Assembly (NCBI GenBank): GCA_947367855.1
Contig: CANBFE010000006.1
Location: 62,001-126,000, forward strand
DNA length: 64,000 nucleotides
Origin: an uncultured Lachnospiraceae bacterium
GTDB taxonomy: Bacteria > Bacillota > Clostridia > Lachnospirales > Lachnospiraceae
Direction: 5' to 3'
The notes under the pieces were generated by a model that worked only from the letters and a program-made list of their open reading frames with translations, was not told the origin of the DNA and did no database searches. Positions within the stretch are counted from its first letter, which is position 1. Every line of letters starts with the position of its first letter. Position numbers and translations under genes: made by a program. Positions 1-8,693 of this stretch are shown here, piece after piece.

Positions 1-488
1 TCGTTGTAAACCACTCCGTTATAAGTCAGTTCTCCCTCCTCATCCAGTTCATAATGCCATCCCTCCTGACGGAAGATAGCCTCATTCTCATAAATATTGG
101 GATAAAATACCGCGTCCAGATATACATGCATCAGATTCTGAAAATCCTTGTCATTGCAGCTTGCCACCGGATATATGGTATGATCCGGATAAGTTATGGC
201 ATTCAGAAAGGTATTCAGAGATCCTTTTGCCAGTTCAATAAAAGGGTCCTTTACGGGAAATTCCCTGGAACCGCAGAGTACGGAATGCTCCAGAATATGC
301 GCCACCCCGGTGGAATCCTCCGGTGTGGTGCGGAATCCGATGCAAAACACCTTGTTGTCATCATCATTGGAAATCAGCGCCACCCTCGCGCCGCTCTTCT
401 TATGCCTGCACAGATATACCAGACTGTCAATATCCGCAATCTGCCTTTTTTCAATAACCTCGTAAGCGCTCAGCTCTTCCACTCTCAT
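1..488 (-). CDS. M16 family zinc metallopeptidase, N-terminal part (cut by window edge)
   Basis: The first 162 codons of an insulinase-type (M16) peptidase are present; the rest lies beyond base 1. The inverted zinc motif HxxEH is seen as HILEH at residues 64-68 (H64, E67, H68). It sits in the sequence TTPEDSTGVAHILEHSVLCG, typical of the M16C / presequence-protease branch, whose members are about 1000 residues long and degrade peptides in a closed chamber. The ATG at 488 follows an AGGAG box. It is the last gene of the minus-strand run that starts with the rhomboid-like gene at 2602. Family assignment is firm; the peptide substrates cannot be told from this fragment. Confidence 0.85.
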   Translation of the reverse strand, partial: MRVEELSAYEVIEKRQIADIDSLVYLCRHKKSGARVALISNDDDNKVFCIGFRTTPEDSTGVAHILEHSVLCGSREFPVKDPFIELAKGSLNTFLNAITYPDHTIYPVASCNDKDFQNLMHVYLDAVFYPNIYENEAIFRQEGWHYELDEEGELTYNGVVYN

Positions 489-554
489 TCCTGTCGTTCT
501 CCTCTCTCATTTTCCTCTTTTCTCCGGAAGGACATACCCTTCCGCGCTTCCCCT

Positions 555-998
555 TCACAGGGCTGTCAGCGCCAGTTTGCTCACGGACAGTTCCTGTATC
601 ACATATCCCTGCCGCTCCTTCTCCTCAGGGGGCACAGCCGCCAGTTCTTCCACTGTCAGCTGCTTTGTCACATACCGTTTCCTGCCCCCGCCTTCCCTCT
701 TTCCGGCCCCGATGCAGGGAAAGGTTTTTTTTGTCTCCAGGACATTTACCCTCACCTTTGCCTTCATCTGCCTGTAAATCCTCACCAGAAAACTGTCCGG
801 TGAAAGATAGTAAAGATGCGTCTCCAGCGTATCCTCAGGATCTGCCTCCGGAAGAATGTATTTCTGCATTACCAGGCGGAACTTAAACAGTATTTCCTCT
901 TCCTCCAGAAATTCGCTGAATGTATACCTGCATCCCACATAAATCCGCGCTGTATCCTGAACACTGTATTTATAATCCTCATAAACGGTCTTCTGCAT
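555..998 (-). CDS. Conserved-looking protein of unknown function, 147 aa
   Basis: I do not recognise this family. The protein is soluble with no membrane segment. Its N-terminal two thirds look like mixed alpha/beta structure rich in aromatic and charged residues. A short basic linker (KREGGGRKR, about residues 98-106) follows, then a helical charged tail. Its ATG at 998 lies 20 bases inside the end of the upstream sigma-like gene, so the two are probably translationally coupled. That tight overlap, with the rhomboid-like gene upstream and the M16 peptidase downstream, suggests one transcript. It might be a partner of the sigma-like protein, but that is inference from position only. Confidence 0.6.
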   Translation of the reverse strand: MQKTVYEDYKYSVQDTARIYVGCRYTFSEFLEEEEILFKFRLVMQKYILPEADPEDTLETHLYYLSPDSFLVRIYRQMKAKVRVNVLETKKTFPCIGAGKREGGGRKRYVTKQLTVEELAAVPPEEKERQGYVIQELSVSKLALTAL

Positions 999-1740
999 AC
1001 TCGATATCCTCTATTTTGTAGCCGCTCATCCGCATGGCGTCCTGAATCAGTTTCGGCGACATGCCTGTCTCCTGCACAAGCTCCTCCGGAGTCACCTTCC
1101 TGCGCAGCTCCTCCGCAAGCTCCCTGGCCCTGTCTGCCACCTGGTTGACTTTCTCCTCTATTGTCCGGTCAATTCTCTCCTGATCCGCATTATCCCGGAT
1201 AAGCTCCTCCATGGCATCCATAATATATCCTGCCAGCTTCCCCTCTATCCGGAAAAGTTCCTCCCCGCCAAAGTCCTTCTGTCCTTTTCCAAGCATCTCC
1301 ACGCCCGCGTACAGAGCAGCGTTTCCCTCTCCGATCAGGTCTTCCAGCAAAACCCCCTGTCCTGTATACAGCCTGGCTATGTCCGCCACCTCCCGCAGAC
1401 AGGCCTCTGTCAGGCGCTGCGCAGCATCCCTGTCTCCCGCAGCGGCCCCTGTGACCCAGGCCAGTCTCTCGCTCTCACTGTATACCGGAAGCGCTTCCAG
1501 ATACATCTGAAGATAATTCCGCTCCTCCTCCGTGAGATATGCCTCCGGATTCTCCGGCTCACCCATGCCCACTCCATGCTTTTCCAGATATTCAAATACC
1601 ATCTGCAGCTGGGAATCCGTTAAATCCAGCTCAGAAAATTCCTCCCTGACCTGTTCCTCCCTGATACAGTTTCCCTGCTCTCTGGCCATGCGCCGCACGC
1701 GCTGCAGGCTTTCCGCAAACATTGTTTCCCTGGATATCAT
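979..1740 (-). CDS. Sigma-70-like protein lacking region 4, 253 aa
   Basis: The middle of the protein resembles sigma-70 region 2.1-2.2: a helix pair ending in LLEDLIGEGNAALYAGVEM at about residues 131-149, compared with the usual DLIQEGNIGLMKAVEKF. About residues 214-240 (RKVTPEELVQETGMSPKLI) resemble region 3.1. The aromatic DNA-melting segment 2.3-2.4 (FSTYATWWIRQ-like) is replaced by a charged helical stretch. The protein stops about where region 4, which reads the -35 box, would begin. The N-terminal 80 residues are helical and resemble region 1-type sequence. It could bind RNA polymerase core without recognising promoters, or act as an anti-sigma or adaptor; neither is shown here. It is the second gene of the minus-strand run from 2602. 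Confidence 0.6.
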   Translation of the reverse strand: MISRETMFAESLQRVRRMAREQGNCIREEQVREEFSELDLTDSQLQMVFEYLEKHGVGMGEPENPEAYLTEEERNYLQMYLEALPVYSESERLAWVTGAAAGDRDAAQRLTEACLREVADIARLYTGQGVLLEDLIGEGNAALYAGVEMLGKGQKDFGGEELFRIEGKLAGYIMDAMEELIRDNADQERIDRTIEEKVNQVADRARELAEELRRKVTPEELVQETGMSPKLIQDAMRMSGYKIEDIEYAEDRL

Positions 1741-1756
1741 TCCCTGCCCCCCTGTC

Positions 1757-2602
1757 CTACTTTACATGTGTATGTGTAAACAAATGCTGCTGACAGTATT
1801 CATAGTTACCGTTGCACTTGGAACAGAAGCGAAATTCCAGAGTCGGATCATCGTCTTCGGTCTGTCCGCAGACTGCGCACTTATGCCTGGTGACCTTGGA
1901 ATTGCGCCGGATATCCTGCCTGAATTCGGCCCTCCGCTTGATCTGCTTCGGCGATATGTGAATATGATTTCTCGCAGTGACAAAAAAGATCACAAAATTC
2001 AGCAGGGAGGACGCTATGGCAATCCTGATTACAAGGCTCCCCGCAAACAGGAAGTCGTACACCAGAACCAGTCCGTACAGTATCCCCATCCACTTCACCT
2101 TCACCGGAATAAGGAACATCAGCAGCACCTGCACATCCGGAAATGTGGCTGCAAAGGCCAGGAAGATTGACATATTAATATAATAGGTGCTGAAGTAAAG
2201 GGAGGCAATCGTAGAAACATATTCCAGATTCATGGCGGCCCCGCCGGTAAAATACTGGATGCCAAGCAGTATAAAACTCCCTGCCACCGTAAAGAGCATG
2301 CCTGAAATCAGATACACATTATAACGGTAAACTCCCCATGTACGCTCCAGACTGGTTCCTATATTATAGTAAAACAGAAGCATGATGATTGTAAACGGGT
2401 CCAGAGAGGACGGCGGTATGATAAGCCATGTAAATATCCTCCACACCTGCCCGTGCAGTATGGCATAAGGATTCAGCGTCAGATACAGAAGGAAATCCGC
2501 GTTGACCAGTTGGATCAGATAACCTGCCACATAGCACAGGATCAGTATCAGCGAAAGATTGCTGACGGCATACTTTCCGAATTTTTTCTCAAAATTGCTC
2601 AT
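1757..2602 (-). CDS. Rhomboid-like membrane protein with C-terminal zinc ribbon, probable pseudoprotease
   Basis: 281 residues with about six membrane segments followed by a cytoplasmic tail. Rhomboid hallmarks are present: the L1-loop motif GQVWRIFTWLIIP (residues 51-63) and LERTWGVYRYNVYLISG (about 85-101). The catalytic serine motif GxSG of TM4 is not seen; the region reads NLEYVSTIASLYFSTYYINM. The catalytic histidine of TM6 is also not evident (IASSLLNFVIFF). The tail carries two CxxC pairs (CAVC and CSKC) and further Cys/His residues near the C-terminus, which suggests a zinc ribbon. A GAGGAG box lies 8 bases before the ATG at 2602. It may act in membrane-protein quality control in the manner of Derlin-type inactive rhomboids, by analogy only. 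It heads the run down to the M16 peptidase. Confidence 0.7.
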   Translation of the reverse strand: MSNFEKKFGKYAVSNLSLILILCYVAGYLIQLVNADFLLYLTLNPYAILHGQVWRIFTWLIIPPSSLDPFTIIMLLFYYNIGTSLERTWGVYRYNVYLISGMLFTVAGSFILLGIQYFTGGAAMNLEYVSTIASLYFSTYYINMSIFLAFAATFPDVQVLLMFLIPVKVKWMGILYGLVLVYDFLFAGSLVIRIAIASSLLNFVIFFVTARNHIHISPKQIKRRAEFRQDIRRNSKVTRHKCAVCGQTEDDDPTLEFRFCSKCNGNYEYCQQHLFTHTHVK

Positions 2603-2750
2603 TTAACCTACTCCTCTTCTCTTTGTCACGGAAAAATATTTTCGTGCCATGAACAGTATTTTATCATTAGGTTCTTCATAAGTAAACCGGACTTTTCCTT
2701 TTTTTATATAAAAATCTTAATTTTAATAAATTTTTCACAGCTTTTGGTAT

Positions 2751-2779
2751 TTGCATTTTACGGTCCCATGTAATATAAT
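2751..2779 (+). promoter_or_regulatory. Sigma-A promoter for the activase-like gene
   Basis: TTGCAT at 2751-2756 and TATAAT at 2774-2779 are separated by 17 bases. The predicted start is near 2786, leaving a 5' leader of about 90 bases. A short inverted repeat, ATGAC-N7-GTCAT, begins at the end of the -10 box and could be an operator or leader hairpin. The space 2603-2870 otherwise separates two divergent genes. Confidence 0.7.
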
Positions 2780-2879
2780 GACTTAAAATGTCATGAAGTT
2801 CGACATTCTATTTTTTGTATAAATTATCACAGCTCTGTAGTGTTTGAAGCTGTGAAACAGAACAGGAAGGATGATCTGC

Positions 2880-5800
2880 ATGGAACACTCTAACAAGACT
2901 TCAGCCGGTTTCGGTAATACCGATGTACTGCTTGGCATTGATATAGGCTCCACCACAGTCAAGATTGCAATTCTGGACAGGGAGCATGAAATACTGTTCT
3001 CCGATTACGAGCGCCACTACGCCAATATCCGCGAGACTCTGCGGGCGCTTTTGGAAAAAGCCCACGAAAAACTCGGCAACTGCACACTCCACCCCATGAT
3101 CACCGGTTCAGGCGGACTGACCCTGGCAAACTGCCTGGAAGTCCCCTTTATCCAGGAAGTAATCTCCGTTGCCTCCGCCCTGAAGGAACTGGCCCCGAAG
3201 ACCGACGTGGCTATCGAGTTGGGCGGTGAAGACGCAAAAATCATCTATTTTGAAGGCGGCAATGTGGAGCAGAGAATGAACGGCATCTGCGCCGGAGGCA
3301 CCGGTTCCTTCATAGACCAGATGGCTTCCCTTCTCCAGACAGACGCCACCGGTCTGAATGAATATGCCCGAAACTATCATTCCCTGTATTCCATCGCCGC
3401 AAGATGCGGTGTATTTGCAAAGACGGACATTCAGCCCCTGATTAACGAAGGCGCCACCAAGGAAGATCTGTCGGCTTCCATTTTTCAGGCGGTGGTCAAC
3501 CAGACCATCTCCGGACTGGCCTGCGGCAAACCCATCCGGGGACATGTGGCGTTTCTGGGAGGACCCCTGCATTTTCTTTCCGAATTAAAGGCTGCATTTA
3601 TCAGAACACTGAAACTCGACGATGAACATGTCATCAGCACGGAAAACTCCCATCTCTTTGCTGCCATCGGTTCTGCCCTGAACGCAAAGGAAGATAATCT
3701 CTGCGACATGGAAGAAATGCTCCGCAGACTTTCCTCGGAGATCAAGATGGAATTTGAAGTGGAGCGTATGGAACCCCTGTTTGCAGACAGAGCCTCCTAT
3801 GACGCCTTCCGGGAACGCCATGCACGCAGCCATGTAGCTACCGCGGAACTTGCCTCCTACAGGGGAAATGCCTTTCTGGGTATTGATGCGGGGTCCACAA
3901 CCACAAAAATTGCACTGGTGGGGGAAGACGGCTCCCTGCTCTATTCCTTTTATGCCAACAATGACGGCAGCCCCTTAAAGACAGCCATCCGTTCCCTGAA
4001 GGAAATCTATGAACAGCTGCCGGAGGAGGTTCATATCGTCCGGGCCTGTTCCACCGGTTACGGGGAAGCACTGATGAAAGCCGCCTTTCTTCTGGACGAC
4101 GGAGAAGTGGAGACAGTGGCCCATTATCATGCCGCAGCCTTCTTTAATCCCAACGTAGACTGTATCCTGGACATAGGCGGCCAGGACATGAAATGCATTA
4201 AAATCAAGGACCAGACCGTGGACAGCGTGCTGTTGAATGAAGCCTGCTCCTCCGGCTGCGGTTCCTTTATAGAAACCTTTGCCAAATCCCTGAACTACAG
4301 TGTAGAGGATTTTGCGGAAGCCGCCATCTTTGCCGCCCACCCCATTGACCTGGGAACCCGGTGCACCGTATTTATGAATTCACGGGTTAAGCAGGCCCAG
4401 AAGGAAGGGGCAAGCGTGGCCGATATCTCCGCAGGGCTCGCCTACTCTGTCATCAAGAATGCGCTTTTTAAGGTGATCAAGGTCTCCGATGCCTCGGAAC
4501 TGGGCACCCAGATCGTGGTTCAGGGCGGTACTTTCTACAATGACGCAGTGCTGCGGAGTTTTGAAAAGGTGGCAGGCTGCCAGGCCATCCGCCCCGATAT
4601 CGCAGGTATCATGGGTGCTTTCGGCGCTGCCCTGATCGCCAGGGAACATTACGAGGAAGGCCAGAATTCTTCCATGCTCTCCTATGAAAAACTCTGCGCT
4701 TTTCAATACGAAACCAGTATGGCAAAATGCCGCGGCTGTACCAACAGCTGCCGCTTAACCATTAATAAGTTTTCCGGAGGACGTCAGTTTGTCTCTGGCA
4801 ACCGATGTGAAAGAGGCATTGGAGGCCAGAAAAATGTGCACAATGTACCCAATTTATATGAATATAAGCTGAAACGCCTTTTCTCCTACGACTCCCTGGA
4901 CCCGGACAACGCTCCCAGAGGTGTGGTGGGTATCCCAAGGGTTCTGAATATGTACGAAAACTACCCCTTCTGGCATGTGTTTTTTACCAGACTGGGATAC
5001 AGGGTGCTGCTCTCCCCCGGTTCCACCCGCAGGATTTACGAACTGGGTATTGAGTCCATTCCCAGTGAATCCGAATGTTATCCGGCAAAACTGGCACACG
5101 GTCATGTGGTATGGCTTATCCGGAAAAACGTTGATTTTGTGTTCTATCCGGCCCTGTTCTACGAAAGAGACGAGGTGGAAGGCGCCAACAACCATTACAA
5201 CTGCCCCATAGTCACCTCCTACTCCGAGAATATCAAAAACAATGTGGAGGAAATCAGCAGCGGCCAGGCCAGACTGCGGAATCCCTTTATGTCCTTCCGG
5301 GATCTGGATACAGTAACCCAGGCCCTCCTCCGGGAATTCCGGGAGCTTCCAGAAGGAGAAGTGCGGGTTGCCGCGGCAGCAGGCTGGAAAGAACTGGAAA
5401 ATGTCCGCAGGGATGTGCGGAAAAAGGGGGAGGAGGTCCTGAAATACCTGAGGGAAACAGGAAAACACGGCATTGTACTGGCAGGCCGCCCCTACCATAT
5501 TGACCCGGAAATCAACCACGGCATTCCCGAACTCATTACCTCCTTTGACATGGCCGTGCTGACAGAGGACGCCATCTCCCATCTGGGATGTCCGGAGAGG
5601 CCCCTTATCGTGTCGGACCAGTGGATGTACCACTCCAGGCTCTATGCCGCCGCAAGCTATGTAAGGCAGCAGGAAAATCTGGATCTGATACAGCTGAATT
5701 CCTTCGGCTGCGGTCTGGACGCGGTTACAACAGACCAGGTCAATGATATTTTATCCGCATCAGGCAAGATTTATACCTGTTTAAAGATAGACGAGGTAAA

Positions 5801-7172
5801 CAATCTGGGAGCCGCCAGAATCCGCGTGCGCTCTTTGCTCTCCGCCATCCGGATACGCGAAAAGACGCAGAGGCATTCCGTTCCCCATTCCACTGCCATT
5901 GAAAAAGTGCCTTTCACTGAGGAAATGCGGAAAAACTACACCATCATCTGCCCCCAGATGTCCCCCATCCATTTCGAGATTATGGAATCTGCCTTTAATG
6001 CATGCGGTTATAATTTTGTCGTGCTGAATAATGACAACCGGCACTCCGTGGATGTGGGATTAAAATATGTAAACAATGATGCCTGCTATCCCTCCCTGCT
6101 GGTGGTGGGCCAGATCATGGAAGCGCTTCTCTCCGGAAATTACGACCTGAACCGGACAGCCATCATTATGACACAGACAGGCGGCGGCTGCCGCGCCACA
6201 AATTACGTGGGATTCATCCGGAGGGCGCTGAAAAAAGCCAATATGGAACAGATTCCCGTAATCTCCCTGAATCTGGCAGGTATTGAGAGCAATCCCGGGT
6301 TCCACCTGAACACCGACATGTTGGTCCGGACAGCCATTGCAGCCCAGTTCGGAGATATCTTCATGCGCTGTGTATACAGGATGCGCCCCTATGAGGCCAC
6401 ACCGGGCAGTGTGGACGCCCTGCACCGGAAATGGGCTGCGCAAGCCCGGGAATTCGTTTCCGGGAAACATATCAGCCTGCTGCGCTTCAGGAAAATGTGC
6501 AGGAAAATCATCCGTGACTTTGACAGTGTGCCTGTTCTTGACATCCGGAAGCCCAGAGTCGGCGTGGTTGGTGAGATTTTGGTGAAATTCTCTCCCGCAG
6601 GCAACAACCATCTGGTGGAACTGCTGGAGGCAGAGGGAGCCGAGGCCGTGGTGCCCGATCTCCTGGACTTTATGCTTTACTGCTTTTACAACCAGATCTA
6701 CAAGGCAGACAATCTGGGCATGAGCAGAAAGGCCGCCAGACTCTCCTCCCTGGGAATATGGGCCATTGAACATGTGCTCCGGGGCGCCGCAGCCAAGGAA
6801 CTCGAAAAATCCAGGCACTTTACACCGCCCACTCCCATACGGGAAATCGTATCCTATGCGGAACCCATAGTATCCATTGGCAACCAGACCGGAGAGGGCT
6901 GGTTCCTCACCGGGGAAATGGTGGAACTGATTCATGAAAATGTGCCCAATATCGTATGCACGCAGCCCTTTGGCTGCCTTCCCAACCATGTGGTGGGAAA
7001 AGGCGTCATCAAAGCCCTGCGGAAAGCATATCCTGAATCCAATATAGTGGCCATTGACTACGATCCAGGCGCCAGCGAGGTAAACCAGCTTAACCGGATT
7101 AAACTGATGTTGTCCACGGCCCAGAAGAATCTGACGAAAAAATCCGGGGACACACAGAAGAACTACACATAA
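2880..7172 (+). CDS. Double-BadF/HgdC-type acyl-CoA dehydratase activase-related protein, 1430 aa
   Basis: Two ASKHA-fold ATPase domains occur in tandem. The first has GIDIGSTTVK at about residues 19-28 and CAGGTGSF further on; the second has GIDAGSTTTK near 333 and CSSGCGSF near 456. From about residue 680 comes the DUF2229-type region (PRVLNMYENYPFWHVFF), then an HgdB-like C-terminal half. Small single-domain relatives activate 2-hydroxyacyl-CoA dehydratases by ATP-driven electron transfer from a 4Fe-4S cluster bound at the dimer interface. These giant fused versions are common in Clostridia, and their substrate is not established. An in-frame ATG at 2871 touches the AGGAAGG box, whereas the ATG at 2880 is 9 bases from it, so 2880 is preferred. 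No dehydratase subunit genes are nearby. Monocistronic, with its own promoter and terminator. Confidence 0.85.
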   Translation: MEHSNKTSAGFGNTDVLLGIDIGSTTVKIAILDREHEILFSDYERHYANIRETLRALLEKAHEKLGNCTLHPMITGSGGLTLANCLEVPFIQEVISVASALKELAPKTDVAIELGGEDAKIIYFEGGNVEQRMNGICAGGTGSFIDQMASLLQTDATGLNEYARNYHSLYSIAARCGVFAKTDIQPLINEGATKEDLSASIFQAVVNQTISGLACGKPIRGHVAFLGGPLHFLSELKAAFIRTLKLDDEHVISTENSHLFAAIGSALNAKEDNLCDMEEMLRRLSSEIKMEFEVERMEPLFADRASYDAFRERHARSHVATAELASYRGNAFLGIDAGSTTTKIALVGEDGSLLYSFYANNDGSPLKTAIRSLKEIYEQLPEEVHIVRACSTGYGEALMKAAFLLDDGEVETVAHYHAAAFFNPNVDCILDIGGQDMKCIKIKDQTVDSVLLNEACSSGCGSFIETFAKSLNYSVEDFAEAAIFAAHPIDLGTRCTVFMNSRVKQAQKEGASVADISAGLAYSVIKNALFKVIKVSDASELGTQIVVQGGTFYNDAVLRSFEKVAGCQAIRPDIAGIMGAFGAALIAREHYEEGQNSSMLSYEKLCAFQYETSMAKCRGCTNSCRLTINKFSGGRQFVSGNRCERGIGGQKNVHNVPNLYEYKLKRLFSYDSLDPDNAPRGVVGIPRVLNMYENYPFWHVFFTRLGYRVLLSPGSTRRIYELGIESIPSESECYPAKLAHGHVVWLIRKNVDFVFYPALFYERDEVEGANNHYNCPIVTSYSENIKNNVEEISSGQARLRNPFMSFRDLDTVTQALLREFRELPEGEVRVAAAAGWKELENVRRDVRKKGEEVLKYLRETGKHGIVLAGRPYHIDPEINHGIPELITSFDMAVLTEDAISHLGCPERPLIVSDQWMYHSRLYAAASYVRQQENLDLIQLNSFGCGLDAVTTDQVNDILSASGKIYTCLKIDEVNNLGAARIRVRSLLSAIRIREKTQRHSVPHSTAIEKVPFTEEMRKNYTIICPQMSPIHFEIMESAFNACGYNFVVLNNDNRHSVDVGLKYVNNDACYPSLLVVGQIMEALLSGNYDLNRTAIIMTQTGGGCRATNYVGFIRRALKKANMEQIPVISLNLAGIESNPGFHLNTDMLVRTAIAAQFGDIFMRCVYRMRPYEATPGSVDALHRKWAAQAREFVSGKHISLLRFRKMCRKIIRDFDSVPVLDIRKPRVGVVGEILVKFSPAGNNHLVELLEAEGAEAVVPDLLDFMLYCFYNQIYKADNLGMSRKAARLSSLGIWAIEHVLRGAAAKELEKSRHFTPPTPIREIVSYAEPIVSIGNQTGEGWFLTGEMVELIHENVPNIVCTQPFGCLPNHVVGKGVIKALRKAYPESNIVAIDYDPGASEVNQLNRIKLMLSTAQKNLTKKSGDTQKNYT

Positions 7173-7182
7173 CCTTCCACGC

Positions 7183-7234
7183 AAAAGACTGCGGGACACG
7201 GAAACCGGTTTTCCGCAACCCGCAGTCTTCTTTT
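7183..7234. terminator. Bidirectional intrinsic terminator
   Basis: The arms AAGACTGCGGG (7185-7195) and CCCGCAGTCTT (7219-7229) form a long GC-rich stem. T-rich sequence follows on the plus strand and AAAA precedes it, giving a U-run on the minus strand. It separates the convergent activase and MATE genes. Confidence 0.85.
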
Positions 7235-7254
7235 CGAAAAAATCTGTCAGTTTC

Positions 7255-8595
7255 TCAGCCTGCCAGCCGTTTCTCCAACACCTTCTTCACATGAAAATAG
7301 GCAGGGATCAAAAAGATGTCCGCAAACACCCAGGCAATAGGACTTCCCAACGCCACTCCGGTAAAACCGAACAAAGGCACCAGGATAAAACCGGCCAGGG
7401 CCCTTGCCACCATTTCCAAAACTCCGGCCAGTATGGCAAAGGCCGGAAACCCGATTCCCTGTATCAGAAAACGAATGATGTTCACCAACGCAAGAGGAAA
7501 ATAGAACAGGGTATTTATGATCAGCAAATACTTTACATTGGCAATGATGGCCCCTTCCGCCGCATCCAGAAACAAAGTTGCCAGCGGCCTTCCCAGAAAA
7601 ATACTGACAATCAGGGCTATCACGGAATACGCTGCCCCCAGTTTGATGCAGGACCGTATTCCCTGACTGATTCGGTCAACCTTCCCCGCACCCACATTCT
7701 GCCCTCCGTAAGTAGCCATGGTAGCACCCAGAGCCTCAAAGGGACATGCAAGGAATCCGGTAATCCGGCCTGAGGCAGTCACCGCTGCCACCGCGTCGGA
7801 ACCCAGGGTATTGGTTGCGCTCTGCAGCACCACACTGCCGATGGCAGTAATGGAATACTGCAGTCCCATGGGCACCCCCATGCCGCACAAAACCTTCATC
7901 ATCTGCCTGTCCGGAGCCCACTCTCCCCTTCGAATCCGCAGAATTTCAAATTTCCGTATCATAAACAGCAGACAGCACACTCCTGATACTCCCTGGGAAA
8001 TCACGGTGGCAAGAGCCGCTCCCTGCACCCCTGTATGCAGACCTACAATAAAAAAGAGATCCAGACCCACATTCAGAAAGGAGGACATCACCAGGAAAAT
8101 CACGGGAGTCCTGCTGTCCCCCAGCGCCCGGATAACACCCGATGTCATATTGTACAAAAAAGTCACTGGAATTCCGAGAAAAATAATCCAGATATAGGAA
8201 CAGGAGCTGTCAATAATATTCTCCGGTGTCTTCATCCATAACAGAATCTGTCCCGTCAGCAGAGTGGTTACCACAGTCAGAACCGCTGCAAAGCAGATCG
8301 ACAGCCAGACACAGTTGGCCACATACTTCCGGAGCCCGGCATGGTCCCCTGCCCCGAACTTATGGGAAACGGGAATGGAGAAACCGCTGCACACACCCAT
8401 GCAGAAACCGATGATGAGGAAATTTATGGACCCTGTGGCTCCCACCGCAGCCAGATTTTCCTTCCCCAGAAACCGCCCCACGATTACGGTATCCACCAGG
8501 CTGTAAAACTGCTGAAACAGAAAGCCGAACAAAAGCGGGACGGAAAATCCCAGAATCAGTTTCATTGGGGAACCTTTTGTCATATCTTTTGTCAT
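7255..8595 (-). CDS. MATE family efflux transporter, 446 aa
   Basis: A 12-helix multidrug and toxin extrusion protein, expected to export organic cations by Na+ or H+ antiport across the cytoplasmic membrane. The N-terminus (SPMKLILGFSVPLLFGFLFQ, then VDTVIVGRFLGKENLAAVGA) is the typical MATE TM1-TM2 signature, and the pattern recurs in the second half (VLCGMGVPMGLQYSITAIGS). The length is normal. The ATG at 8595 is chosen because AGAGG lies 9 bases upstream; an in-frame ATG 30 bases further out falls inside the operator-like repeat. It is preceded by its own promoter with an inverted repeat at 8608-8639. A second, more distant MATE gene lies just upstream. The substrate is unknown. Confidence 0.9.
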   Translation of the reverse strand: MTKDMTKGSPMKLILGFSVPLLFGFLFQQFYSLVDTVIVGRFLGKENLAAVGATGSINFLIIGFCMGVCSGFSIPVSHKFGAGDHAGLRKYVANCVWLSICFAAVLTVVTTLLTGQILLWMKTPENIIDSSCSYIWIIFLGIPVTFLYNMTSGVIRALGDSRTPVIFLVMSSFLNVGLDLFFIVGLHTGVQGAALATVISQGVSGVCCLLFMIRKFEILRIRRGEWAPDRQMMKVLCGMGVPMGLQYSITAIGSVVLQSATNTLGSDAVAAVTASGRITGFLACPFEALGATMATYGGQNVGAGKVDRISQGIRSCIKLGAAYSVIALIVSIFLGRPLATLFLDAAEGAIIANVKYLLIINTLFYFPLALVNIIRFLIQGIGFPAFAILAGVLEMVARALAGFILVPLFGFTGVALGSPIAWVFADIFLIPAYFHVKKVLEKRLAG

Positions 8596-8607
8596 AATGC
8601 AAAACCT

Positions 8608-8666
8608 CTTTTCCGAAAAACCCATGTTTTCCGGAAAAGTATAAGCTTTCTCCCCGAAAAGTGCAA
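8608..8666 (-). promoter_or_regulatory. Promoter with operator-like inverted repeat for the MATE gene
   Basis: On the minus strand TTGCAC (8666-8661) and TATACT (8643-8638) are 17 bases apart. Immediately downstream, the perfect 8-bp inverted repeat CTTTTCCG/CGGAAAAG (8608-8615 and 8632-8639) overlaps the end of the -10 box and the transcription start and ends just before the ribosome binding site. It could be a repressor operator or an RNA hairpin that masks the ribosome binding site. No regulator gene is adjacent. Confidence 0.6.
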
Positions 8667-8693
8667 TGTACTTTTTTGCCGGATTATCTTCGT

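Noticed and set aside
1757..2602. Active rhomboid protease
   Set aside because: The catalytic GxSG serine and the TM6 histidine could not be found, so only a rhomboid-like fold is claimed.
6060..7199. A 379-codon open frame on the minus strand under the activase gene
   Set aside because: It lies wholly opposite a gene with strong family motifs, shows low-complexity Gly/His/Phe-rich composition and has no ribosome binding site.
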